A DNA stretch of 64,000 bases, taken from the NCBI GenBank assembly GCA_938039145.1, contig CALHVG010000008.1, forward strand, positions 28,569 through 92,568, read 5' to 3'. The stretch's first letter is position 1; each line of letters opens with the position of its first letter. Shown here in pieces: positions 26,188 to 34,161 of this stretch. Source of the DNA: an uncultured Treponema sp. (GTDB lineage Bacteria; Spirochaetota; Spirochaetia; Treponematales; Treponemataceae). The notes beneath the pieces were generated by a model, which was not told the DNA's origin, did not search any database, and saw nothing but the letters and a program-made list of their open reading frames with translations. The position numbers and the translations under genes are program-made.

Positions 26188-28020
26188 CTACATTTTTTCC
26201 AAAAAAGGAATAAGCACAAGATTCATTGCGTTTTTCATTACTGTAAGCGTACATTCGGCAAGGAACAACCTTGCGGACGCAAGCGGCTTTGTCTCCGCAT
26301 TTACTATCGGACATTCCTGATAGAATTTACTGAACATTTTTGCAACATCGTAAAGATATGCCGCCATCAGGCTTGGGTCTAGATTTTCCGCGCTTTTTGC
26401 TACCGTTGCGGGAAAAGCATCCAATGCCTTTGCAAGCTCCCACTCTTCAGGATTTTTAAGAAGAGAAAAATCCGGATTTTCAGAAGAAATCGAAGATTCT
26501 TTTGCTTTTAAAAGAATCGAATTTATTCTTGCGCCCACATATTGAAGATACGGGCCTGTGTTTCCGTTGAAGTTCAGGGATTCTGCGGGATTAAAAAGCA
26601 TATCTTTTTTGGGAGTTACCTGAAGCAGGTAGTAATGAAGAGCGGAAATCGCAACTTTTTCAGCAACATCATCCGCGTTTTCAAGCTGTTCGTTTCTTCC
26701 TTTTTCAGTTATGGCGTTCAGCGCATCCTTGTGAAGAGAATCGATAAGCTCGTCCGCATCAACAATCGTTCCTTCCCTGCTTTTCATTCGTCCGCTTGGA
26801 AGATTCACAAGTCCATAACTTAAATGATGAAGTTTTTTTGCCCAGTCAAAGCCGAGTTTTTCAAGAATATAAAAAAGTATCTTAAAATGATAAAGCTGCT
26901 CGCTTGCAACAACATACACAAGCCGATTGAACTGCCAGTCATTGTGCCGGCTTATCGCAGTTCCGATATCCTGTGTCATGTAGACAGATGTTCCGTCTTT
27001 TCTCAAAAGGACTTTTTCGTGCGTGTCCTCGTCCTTTCCCGTGCCTACAATATCGGTAACGTCAATTCTTACAGAACCGTCCTCCGCCTTAAAAAAAATA
27101 CCTTTTTCAAGACCTTTAAGAATCTCATCCTTTCCCGAAAGGTATGTATCGCTTTCAAAATAAAATTTATCAAAACTTACGCCTGTCCTTGAATAGGTTT
27201 CATTAATTCCTTTTAAAGTCCAGCCGTTCATCATTTTCCACAAGTCCCGCGTTTCCTTGTCGCCGTTTTCCCATTTAATAAGCATTTCTTCCGCCATTTC
27301 CATAGCTTCAGGATGTGCAGTTCCGGGATTGTCTTTTGAACCTTTAAGGTAACGCTCAAACTCCACGTAGCATTGACCTACAAAGCGGTCACCTTTAAGT
27401 CCAAGACTTTCGGGCGTTTCTTTGTTTTTTTCATGGAAAAGTTTGTATGCAAGCATGGACTTACAGATATGGATTCCCCTGTCGTTTATAAGGTCAACCT
27501 TAAAAACTTCCGCACCCGCTTTTTTTAGGATTCTGCTTACAGATTCCCCAAGAGCATCGTTTCTAAGATGCCCAAGATGAAGAGGTTTATTTGTATTCGG
27601 AGCGGAAAATTCTATCATAACACGCTGACCTTCAAGCGCTTTTTTACCGCCGTCAACCAAACTTCCGTAATTTTCGTTTTGCTCTTTTATTCTTTCAAGA
27701 ATTTTCTTAAACGACTCTTCTTTATTGAGCTTTGCATTTACATAAGGGCCTACAGCCATTACAGTTCCGATTTTTTCCGCCCGTTCAGAAAACTTTTCGT
27801 TTATTATTTTTGCAATTTCAGCTGAAATTGCAGCGGGAGCCATTCGTAAACTTTTTGCAAATGCGAACATCGGAACTCCAAGGTCTCCCATCTCCGCACT
27901 TGGGGGAATTTCGACGGACACTCTGTCTTCTGTTAAGACTTCTTCAATTCCTTTTGATTTTAGACATAAAGACAAAGCATCAAAGACAAGTTTTTTAAGT
28001 TCAGTTTTAGATTCTGACAT
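26188..28020 (-). CDS. argS: Arginyl-tRNA synthetase
   Basis: Class I synthetase of 610 residues. The HIGH-type motif APNTNKPLHLGHLRNDALG lies near residue 140. LPSGRMKSREGTIVDADELI replaces a classical KMSKS, as in many ArgS. The Add-1 N-terminal domain (residues 1-110) and the anticodon-binding helical C-terminus (TGPYLQYVGARINSIL onward) are both present. Complete, and convergent with the OmpA-family gene. Confidence 0.96.
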   Translation of the reverse strand: MSESKTELKKLVFDALSLCLKSKGIEEVLTEDRVSVEIPPSAEMGDLGVPMFAFAKSLRMAPAAISAEIAKIINEKFSERAEKIGTVMAVGPYVNAKLNKEESFKKILERIKEQNENYGSLVDGGKKALEGQRVMIEFSAPNTNKPLHLGHLRNDALGESVSRILKKAGAEVFKVDLINDRGIHICKSMLAYKLFHEKNKETPESLGLKGDRFVGQCYVEFERYLKGSKDNPGTAHPEAMEMAEEMLIKWENGDKETRDLWKMMNGWTLKGINETYSRTGVSFDKFYFESDTYLSGKDEILKGLEKGIFFKAEDGSVRIDVTDIVGTGKDEDTHEKVLLRKDGTSVYMTQDIGTAISRHNDWQFNRLVYVVASEQLYHFKILFYILEKLGFDWAKKLHHLSYGLVNLPSGRMKSREGTIVDADELIDSLHKDALNAITEKGRNEQLENADDVAEKVAISALHYYLLQVTPKKDMLFNPAESLNFNGNTGPYLQYVGARINSILLKAKESSISSENPDFSLLKNPEEWELAKALDAFPATVAKSAENLDPSLMAAYLYDVAKMFSKFYQECPIVNAETKPLASARLFLAECTLTVMKNAMNLVLIPFLEKM

Positions 28021-28080
28021 GGTTGTAGAAAATCCTTAAATTTTTACTAGATACGGCACAGTACGTGACAGCCCATATTA

Positions 28081-28219
28081 GCAAAAATCCGATATTGATT
28101 CTACGCTTTTTCCGCACCCGGGAATCGTTTTCAAGTTTCAAAAGAGCGGTTTTGTCCACGGAAAGATACCTTTCGCACAAATCTTCGCTCATGGGTTTTC
28201 CCTGTAAAAAGCCCTGAAC
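28081..28219 (-). pseudogene. Duplicated 3' end of the GGDEF-EAL gene (left direct repeat)
   Basis: 139 bp that match 32203-32342 with about 10 mismatches (93%). It encodes the same C-terminal peptide, EDLCERYLSVDKTALLKLENDS, but the TAG stop has become CGG and the frame reads on. Only the tail is present, so it is a remnant or a displaced original gene end. It marks the left boundary of the 4.1-kb accessory segment. Confidence 0.9.
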
Positions 28220-28252
28220 GGCAAAGGGAACGGAAGGCGCGGCGAATGTGAT

Positions 28253-28378
28253 GAACAGGTATTGAAAGACGTAACGGGTTTGCCGTTAGCTGCAAGTTTT
28301 GCCGTGCGCCAAAATTGCGGTAAGCGGTATTGTTATGCGCTTACTTTTCGTTCCGTACATGTAAAGACGTTATTCTGC
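28253..28378 (+). repeat. RA repeat copy 1
   Basis: About 126 bp. Conserved core: TAACGG/CCGTT hairpin, then GCAAGTTTTG, CCGTGCGC, CAAAATTGC (second hairpin), GCGGTATTGTTATGCGC, TTCCGTACATG, and ending GTTATTCTGC. Copy 3 matches it along its whole length. Confidence 0.85.
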
Positions 28379-28578
28379 GCCAAAGATAAACCGCATAGAC
28401 AAAATTGATTGCCCGGCAACAAAAAATGCACAAAACAAAGGCGGAAAGAATATCCGAATTGAGCAAAGACAAAAGTCTATACTCACGGATAATCCGTATT
28501 ACGACGGGAAGAGTTAGGAGCAAAATGGCAAGATTCAGCGCCCCCCTAAGAACCCCGACGCTTGCCGGGGTAAAGTGT

Positions 28579-28707
28579 GGGTGCATAGCCCCATACTTTG
28601 CGGGTCTATGCACCCATGTTTTACGGGTCTATTCACCCATGCTTCATGGGCTTATGCACCCATGCTTTGCGGGGCTATGCACCCATGCTTTATGGGCTTA
28701 TGCTATG
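28579..28707. repeat. 23-bp tandem array 1
   Basis: Five units plus a partial one, consensus GGGTCTATGCACCC followed by ATGCTTTGC. Each unit holds an inverted GGGT/ACCC pair. No unique spacers separate the units, so it is not a CRISPR. Confidence 0.88.
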
Positions 28708-28814
28708 ACCGTAAGCGGCTTTGCAAATCGCCCTGTTTTTACTACTTTAAGCGGTTTGCCTCCGGAGGTAAGCCTTGCCCGCCCGCCGGATACTCATATT
28801 ACAATCCCTATCGG

Positions 28815-30320
28815 CTAAAACACTCCCTCTTTAGCACCGTCTAGCTTCCATTTATATATCGCCCAGTGCCTTGCCTTTGCAGCGTCGAAGGCTGTTTTGA
28901 GAGCCTCAGGACTGCCGATGTAATTATGGTTGGATTCGCCTGCACTATCGATGTAAAGGTAGCATTCTCCATTCTTGCCCGCTTCACGCTCCGGCAGGGC
29001 GTTCAATATCTTTGTCATTGCTTCGGCATTAAGCTGATTGCCTGAGCAGTCCAGCTCTTTCAATGCACTGAAGCCCTGTGCATTAAGCTCGGTAAGCTGA
29101 TTGTTATTACACAAGAGCAATTGCAAATCGGCGAAGCCCTGCACGTTAAGAGAGGTAAGCTGATTGTGGAAACAGGCAAGCATTTTCAAAGCGGTGCACC
29201 CCTCCACATTAAGCTCGGTGAGCTGATTGTAGTGACAGGCAAGCATTTTCAAACCGTTGCACCCTTGCACGTTAAGTGAGGAAAGCTGATTGAAGTGGCA
29301 CTCCAGAATGTACAATGCGGTACATCCTTTCACGTTAAGAGCGGTAAGCTGATTGCCGCTGCATCTCAAGGTTTTCAAAGCGGTTAAGTCCTGCAGGTTA
29401 AGAGAGGCAAGCTGATTGCCGGTGCAGATTAGACTTTGCAAAGCGGCACAACCTTGCACGTTAAGTGCGGTAAGCTGATTGTCATTGAGTTCAAGCTCGG
29501 TGATGTTTCCTTCGAGAATGACGACGGTGTCCTTTGCGTTCAGAGTGGTTTCAGTGCCGCTTGCAAGCGTTGTTACTGTACAGCCTGTCACCGTCACGGG
29601 TGAGCCGTCAGCTGTTTTTGCCTTAACTTTGATGTCTTTTTTGTCCGCGCTGAGGGTAAGAAATGCTCCTTCCGGCACGGTGATAACACCTGAATATGCA
29701 TCTTCTCCGCTCAAGACGTCTTTCACTTTTATGCGGGAGCTTCCTAAGTCTAGGCATTGCACGGTCGCCTCGCCGGCATCGTTGTTAATAGTCACGCTTA
29801 TGACGGCTGGGTTTTCGGGTTCTGCAGTGTAGCTGCCCGAACCCGCCTTAACGAGCGTGTAGGTGAATGTGTCGGTCTTTCCTTTTGTGAAGGCTTGGCT
29901 TTCAAGCTCGAGCGTATCGCCCGTATATTTGAACTTCACTTTGACCGTCACCGCAGCAGTCACGTCCACCGTTGCCGTCGAGCTTCCCGCAGTGCCTCCC
30001 GTTTTGAACGTGCCGCCGCTTATCGACCACGCATCTACGGCAAACTGTGCGTCGGGCTTTGCAGTAAAAGTAACTGTCTTTCCCTGTTCCGCCATGCCCC
30101 CCGATTTGAAGTCGGCAGTACTTGTATCATTTCCGAGCGTTGCGGAAAGCGTTCCCTATCCGACTTCCACGCCGAATGTTACGGCGTAAGTAGGCGTTAC
30201 CTCTGTTTTACAGCCGGTTATGAACATTGCGGAAATCAGCGTCATTAAACTTGCGGCTGTGATGAGCGCCGCGGCTCTTTTCTTTAAGGCGTGTGCCTTA
30301 TTCTTTTTCATTGTTTTCAT
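28815..30320 (-). pseudogene. Leucine-rich-repeat surface lipoprotein, interrupted by one in-frame amber codon
   Basis: From an ATG with a GAGGAGG ribosome site the frame encodes a lipoprotein signal (lipobox FITGC, Cys 37), then TAG as codon 55 at 30158-30156 (VEVG-stop-GTLSATL), then stays open to 28815. Without that codon it would be a 501-residue LRR protein. After two beta-rich modules (VTFTAKPDAQFAVDAWSISGG and Ig-like VITVPEGAFLTLSADKKDIKV) come seven 21-residue repeats, consensus LTALNVQGCTALKMLACHNNQ, then a cap with LNAEAMTKILNALPERE. This is the treponemal LRR type linked to host-surface or matrix binding. Only one lesion is seen, so recent loss, readthrough or sequencing error are all possible. 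Confidence 0.88.
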
Positions 30321-30398
30321 CTGAAAACCTCCTCAAACGAAGTTGTGTTTTATTTTTAAAGGGCGATGCCCTTTAGAACCCACGCTTTTATGTTATTA

Positions 30399-30494
30399 GG
30401 GAGGAAACCAGCTCAGAGTTCGAAGCCCGCAGGTTTCCTCCCTAAGACCCTCCATCCTTGGGCACGACCAAAGGGTGAAGCCCTTTGGAATCCC
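30399..30494 (+). repeat. RB repeat copy 2
   Basis: GGGAGGAAACCAGCTC, GTTCGAAGCCCGCAGG, TTTCCTCCC, then TTGGGCACGACCAAAGGG and CCCTTTGGAATCCC. Same blocks and spacing as copies 1 and 3. It lies about 80 bp upstream of the LRR start and would be in the 5' region of that transcript. Confidence 0.88.
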
Positions 30495-30532
30495 CGATTC
30501 CCCTTACGAGAAACCGATATAAAACATCTTGC

Positions 30533-30612
30533 AAGAATTGGGCGTCGCCCAATTCTTGAGGCGGACATACGACTGACATTCGGATGAAGGATGCCTTACG
30601 ATGTTCGCCCTC
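30533..30612 (+). repeat. RC two-hairpin element copy 1
   Basis: Hairpin 1 is AAGAATTGGGC/GCCCAATTCTT with a 3-nt loop. Hairpin 2 has arms GGCGGACAT/ATGTTCGCC around ATACGACTGACATTCGGATG. Confidence 0.85.
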
Positions 30613-30725
30613 CCTAAAGACCCCGATATAGTCGTGGGATTTTTGACTGTTCTTAAGCCTGTTGGACTGTTCCTTTGCAGGAAAACGGTCTTAGGGCAAT
30701 GTCTCCTGTCAAAGTGTGCTTTATA
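30613..30725 (+). repeat. RM segment copy 1 (between RC elements)
   Basis: Starts CTAAAGACCCCGAT and includes GGATTTTTGACTGTTCTTAA and GGTCTTAGGGCAATGTC, then CCTGTCAAAG. Clearly related to 34544-34676. Confidence 0.75.
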
Positions 30726-30801
30726 CAAGTTTGCCGTATGGCAAACTTGGGACGGACATACGAGCAACACTAAGATGAACGATGCCTTATGATGTCCGTC
30801 C
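30726..30801 (+). repeat. RC two-hairpin element copy 2
   Basis: Hairpin 1 CAAGTTTGCC/GGCAAACTTG; hairpin 2 GGACGGACAT/ATGTCCGTCC, a perfect 10-bp stem, around a 32-nt interior ending GATGCCTTATG. Confidence 0.9.
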
Positions 30802-30848
30802 TCCACCTTATAAAATCCGGATTTATATTGTGTATATGGGTTTCGACA

Positions 30849-30880
30849 GTTGCGAAGTTGCGAAGTTGCGAAGTTGCGAA
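30849..30880. repeat. 8-bp microsatellite GTTGCGAA x4
   Basis: Four perfect copies of GTTGCGAA followed by a partial copy. It is in non-coding sequence between RC copy 2 and RA copy 2. An 8-bp unit changes frame or spacing when it slips. Confidence 0.9.
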
Positions 30881-30978
30881 GTATTTTGAAACTCAAGATT
30901 ATGCGTGTCAAGCCGTTTTTTAACATAGCCGTATTATAATGTCTGCTTTTTGTTTTTGCAATAACCGGAGAACGGGAT

Positions 30979-31068
30979 GAACGGGTCTTTAAAAACATAA
31001 CGTTTTTACCGTTCGCTGCAAGTTTTGCCGGACGACAAAATTGCAGTAGATGTTACTTTTATATGCGG
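30979..31068 (+). repeat. RA repeat copy 2
   Basis: Shares GAACGGGTCTT, CATAACG-ACCGTTCGCT and GCAAGTTTTG...CAAAATTGC with the other copies; the right-hand part is diverged and shorter. It sits about 60 bp past the stop of the NYN gene on that gene's downstream side. Confidence 0.75.
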
Positions 31069-31125
31069 CGGATACTCAGCGCCGTAAGCCAACCCGACAT
31101 CATTGTCGCGAGTTTGAAAAGTGTG

Positions 31126-31845
31126 TTAGACATTATCTTCTTCTGAGTTATCAAGTTCTTTTAACTTTTTATAATATGACCTTAATCCATCTATGTGTTC
31201 AAATAATTCAGGATTAATTGTTTTTCCCATAGGATCTAATATAAAATCTATACCTTCTCTTCTTGCTAATTTTGCAGCCGGAACAAAATCACTATCACCT
31301 GCTATTAAAACAATTTGTTCAACTTGCTTTTTATACGCTAAAGATGCAATATCCAAACCAATTTTCATATCAACGCCTTTCTGTTTCATCGATATTTGAA
31401 AATCATTTTCTGTTACATCATCAATAGAAATTACTTTTCTAAATAAATTTTTAACGGTATCACGTTTTAGTACGTAGCTTGCTTCGTCAGCAGCCAAAAA
31501 TCCCAACCTTAGTGCCGATTTTCTCTTCTTTTTTAATTCTTCAAAAAATTTCATTGTCCACTGGTAGTAGATTGTTTTGATAAATCTACAGAAGCGTCTT
31601 TCATATGGATGAAATATTTTTTTAGCAGAAGGTGCACAGTCGTAATAGAAAATTCTATAAAGCTCATTTTGTGCAAAGTATTTTTTTCCTTCATCATAAA
31701 TAACTGAGTTTTTATTTTTCAAATGAAATTTACAATATTTTATTAATTCATCTGCACGCTTTTCAGGACTTTTCAATCCTGCATTATGATGAGCCAATTT
31801 TCTATAGTAAGCCCCATCAACAAGAATTGCCGTTTTCAATTTCAT
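31126..31845 (-). CDS. NYN-domain (LabA/DUF88-like) putative ribonuclease
   Basis: 239 residues of PIN-like fold. The acidic active-site pattern is visible: KTAILVDGAYY at the start, KGVDMKIGLDIASLA in the middle, then IVLIAGDSDFVPAAKLARREG and FILDPMG. NYN proteins are metal-dependent RNases or nucleic-acid-binding proteins; some serve in defence or RNA turnover, but no partner is visible here. It is much more AT-rich than its neighbours and lies in the accessory segment, so lateral origin is likely. The ATG has GGAG only 2 nt before it; a TTG two codons later has GGAG at 8 nt and may be the real start. Confidence 0.85.
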   Translation of the reverse strand: MKLKTAILVDGAYYRKLAHHNAGLKSPEKRADELIKYCKFHLKNKNSVIYDEGKKYFAQNELYRIFYYDCAPSAKKIFHPYERRFCRFIKTIYYQWTMKFFEELKKKRKSALRLGFLAADEASYVLKRDTVKNLFRKVISIDDVTENDFQISMKQKGVDMKIGLDIASLAYKKQVEQIVLIAGDSDFVPAAKLARREGIDFILDPMGKTINPELFEHIDGLRSYYKKLKELDNSEEDNV

Positions 31846-32240
31846 TTCTCCAAAAAAAAAGACCTGTAATCTTTGGCACAACCTACTATAAATAAGGCGG
31901 CTTTTTCATTACAAGTCTATTAAAATTCAATCAAACGATTGTTGATTGTATAATATAAAATAAAAAAACTAAGGTCAACGCAAACGGACGGGTCTTAAAA
32001 GACATAGCGGAATTCCGTTCGCTGCAAGTTTTGCCGTGCGCCAAAATTGCGGTATACGGTATTGTTATATGCTTACTTTTCTTTCCGTACATGCAAAGGC
32101 GTTATTCTGCAATAGGATCCGGCAAACGTGCGACAGGGCTTCAGCATTAAAGAAAATACGGATATATTTTATACGATAAACTCGTCGACAAATTATAAAA
32201 TCAGCAAATACCCGATATTACTTCTACGCTTTTTCCACAG
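31846..32240. other. Non-coding stretch with RA copy 3 and the right direct repeat
   Basis: AT-rich sequence upstream of the NYN gene (31846-31980), then RA copy 3, about 90 bp with no identified feature, and the start of the right 140-bp direct repeat. No gene seen. Confidence 0.5.
31985..32110 (+). repeat. RA repeat copy 3
   Basis: Full-length copy matching copy 1: CGGGTCTT, GACATAGCGGAATTCCGTT, GCAAGTTTTGCCGTGCGCC, AAAATTGCGGTATACGG, TTGTTATATGC, and the same GTTATTCTGC end. It follows the stop of the GGDEF-EAL gene by about 130 bp on that gene's strand. Confidence 0.85.
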
Positions 32241-32342
32241 CTAGGAATCGTTTTCAAGTTTCAAAAGAGCGGTTTTGTCCACGGAAAGATACCTTTCGCA
32301 CAAATCTTCGGTCATGGGTTTTCCCTGCAAAAAGCCCTGAAC
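32203..32342 (-). repeat. Right 140-bp direct repeat (3' end of the GGDEF-EAL gene)
   Basis: Same orientation as 28081-28219 and 93% identical. It covers the last 34 codons of the intact gene, its TAG stop and about 38 bp beyond. Confidence 0.9.
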
Positions 32343-33914
32343 TATGTGACAATTAAAATCTTTCAGAATCCTAAGCTGTTCGGGCTTTTCAACGCCTTCC
32401 GCAATTGTTTCAAGCCCCATCTTTGAAACCATCGTGATTATAGCGTTCGTGATGTTTGCCTGAACTCCGTCGGTTGCAGTAATTCCGTTTATAAAAGACT
32501 TATCGATTTTTAAGGTGTCAAGCGGAAGCATTTGAAGATAACTCAAAGACGAATAGCCTGTACCGAAGTCGTCAAGGGAAAGCCTGAATCCGATTTCCTT
32601 AAGCTGTTTCAGTTTAAAAACCGCATCGTCCATGTTGTCAATCATTATGCCTTCTGTAATTTCAAGTTCGAATTTTTCAGGAATGATGCCATATTTTTTT
32701 ATCATATCTTTTATATCTTCAATGAACATGGGCTGCTTAAGCTGCATAGGAGAGATGTTCACAGAAATTACGCCTTCAAATCCGTATTCTTCCTGCCATC
32801 TTTTTAGAGTGATGAATGCAGTATTTAAAACCCATGTGCCTATAGGAAGAATAAGTCCGTTTTCCTCTGCCATAGGAATAAAAATAGCAGGCCCTATTAC
32901 GCCCGTGTCCCTGTCGTTCCATCTTATTAAAGCTTCAAATCCTCTAAGCTTGCCCGTTTTTATATCGAACTGAGGCTGATATTCAAGATAAAAATCACTT
33001 GCCATTACGGCGGCGGTCATTTTAGACTGCATATTCATACGCTGAATCAGAACCCTCTGCATTTCAGGCTCAAAACTCATAAACTGTTTTTTTCCGTTTT
33101 TCTTTGCGTATTGCATTGCAATATCCGTGAATCTAAGAAGGTCTTCACCGGATTCAGTATTGTCGGGAAATACAGCCATTCCGCCGGATATGTCGATTTG
33201 TTCAAGCGTAAAAGTTTCAAAAATCGTGTCTGTGGCATTCACAACGGAATCCATGGACGTTGCATTGTGTATTACCACAAGAAATTCGTCTCCGCCGAAT
33301 CTGTATGTGGTAAGCGTCCTCGGATTGAATTTCCTAAAGATTTCCGCAGACCTTTTCAAAAGCCTGTCGCCCGCTACGTGTCCTTTAAGGTCGTTTATGT
33401 TCTTCATGTTGTCGATATCTATAAGAAGAAGGGCAAGCTTTGTTCCGCTGAAAATAGCCTGTTCGATATAACTGTTAAAATCCTCGTTGAAACGGTTTCT
33501 GTTAAAAAGACCTGTTAATGCATCGTGATAGGCAGTCTCTATAAGTTTTCTATCCTGCTCCTTTTCTTTTGAAATATCGTTCAGGTTCACTACGATAAGA
33601 CCGTCGGAAGTTTTCCGCATAGACACTCTGAACCATGCGTTGCTGAGTTCTGAATAATAAGTTACAGGGTCTACAGGAATGCCGTTCAAAGCCTTGTCCG
33701 CAAGATCAAGCCAGGGAACATCGGCTGAAAGGAACTGTTTAAACTCGTGAAAATAACGGCAGTCGCTCAACGCATGATTTATCTGTTTTATGAATGTGTC
33801 GTTAAAAAATACAAGCTCAAAATCCTTTGTCCTGTTGTTAGACTTTATGGGTTTTGCAACAAGAATCGGACTTGAAAAAGCGTTAAGAATCGACAAAAAA
33901 TCAAGTTCATCCAT
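32241..33914 (-). CDS. GGDEF-EAL cyclic-di-GMP enzyme with PAS-like sensor
   Basis: 557 residues. An N-terminal PAS-like region (about 1-125) is followed by a GGDEF domain with intact FGGDEFLV near 206 and an EAL domain with EALIRWN near 326, ENGLILPIG, VNISPMQL, ELEITEG, DDFGTGYSSLSYLQ, KIDKSF and ETIAEGVE. All EAL metal-binding motifs are present, so phosphodiesterase activity is likely; the cyclase motif is intact too. The RxxD inhibitory site before GGDEF is absent (RTLT). The ATG at 33914 was preferred to an upstream TTG because that TTG is the -35 box of a strong promoter. The mRNA would be leaderless. Confidence 0.92.
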   Translation of the reverse strand: MDELDFLSILNAFSSPILVAKPIKSNNRTKDFELVFFNDTFIKQINHALSDCRYFHEFKQFLSADVPWLDLADKALNGIPVDPVTYYSELSNAWFRVSMRKTSDGLIVVNLNDISKEKEQDRKLIETAYHDALTGLFNRNRFNEDFNSYIEQAIFSGTKLALLLIDIDNMKNINDLKGHVAGDRLLKRSAEIFRKFNPRTLTTYRFGGDEFLVVIHNATSMDSVVNATDTIFETFTLEQIDISGGMAVFPDNTESGEDLLRFTDIAMQYAKKNGKKQFMSFEPEMQRVLIQRMNMQSKMTAAVMASDFYLEYQPQFDIKTGKLRGFEALIRWNDRDTGVIGPAIFIPMAEENGLILPIGTWVLNTAFITLKRWQEEYGFEGVISVNISPMQLKQPMFIEDIKDMIKKYGIIPEKFELEITEGIMIDNMDDAVFKLKQLKEIGFRLSLDDFGTGYSSLSYLQMLPLDTLKIDKSFINGITATDGVQANITNAIITMVSKMGLETIAEGVEKPEQLRILKDFNCHIVQGFLQGKPMTEDLCERYLSVDKTALLKLENDS

Positions 33915-33921
33915 AAAGATA

Positions 33922-33950
33922 ATTCTATTTGCAGATTTGCCGTTTGTCAA
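33922..33950 (-). promoter_or_regulatory. Strong promoter giving a leaderless GGDEF-EAL mRNA
   Basis: TTGACA, exactly 17 bp, TAGAAT, then 7 nt to the ATG. Transcription should begin at the A of the start codon. No ribosome site exists. Confidence 0.75.
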
Positions 33951-34161
33951 AAAATTATTTTTTATAACGATTTATAAAAAATTATCTAAAAATAACGGAA
34001 AACAAAACACTTCATTCGCTTGATTACGGAGTTTTTTATAAAATAAAAACTTGTATAAACCGTCTTGCAATAATCGGATGAAAGGCGGCTTTATATGTCA
34101 ATCAATCGTGCAGAAGGTGACTTCGTAAAGTGCCGAAACGGAGCGTTTATTGCAGATTTTT

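Larger units (their letters stand above)
28220..28814. other. Repeat-filled non-coding stretch left of the LRR gene
   Basis: Contains RA copy 1 and a 23-bp tandem array (listed separately). CGCCCCCCTAAGAACCCCGA at 28539-28558 is a remnant of the segment found between RC elements at 30.6 and 34.6 kb. A 90-codon open frame on the minus strand starts inside the tandem array and ends in RA; it has hydrophobic stretches but is probably not a gene. Confidence 0.6.
30321..31125. other. 805-bp non-coding stretch with RB, RC, RM, microsatellite and RA elements
   Basis: Order on the plus strand: a GGGCGATGCCC hairpin (30361-30371), RB copy 2, RC copy 1, an RM segment, RC copy 2, an 8-bp microsatellite and RA copy 2. 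No credible gene; open frames here are short and made of repeat sequence. Confidence 0.7.

Noticed and set aside
28341..28613. 90-codon minus-strand open frame with hydrophobic stretches
   Set aside because: It starts in the tandem array and ends in RA1, has no ribosome site, and its sequence is mostly repeat DNA.
28405..28818. 137-codon plus-strand open frame over the 23-bp array
   Set aside because: Produced by the 23-bp units, which give repetitive Cys/His/Pro peptides; no ribosome site or family.
30156..30158. TAG as a reassigned sense codon
   Set aside because: Many intact genes here (for example potA, sppA, sufC, sufS) end in TAG, so amber is a normal stop.
28815..30320. LRR gene as target of a diversity-generating retroelement
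   Set aside because: No reverse transcriptase, template repeat or adenine-biased variation is visible in the window.
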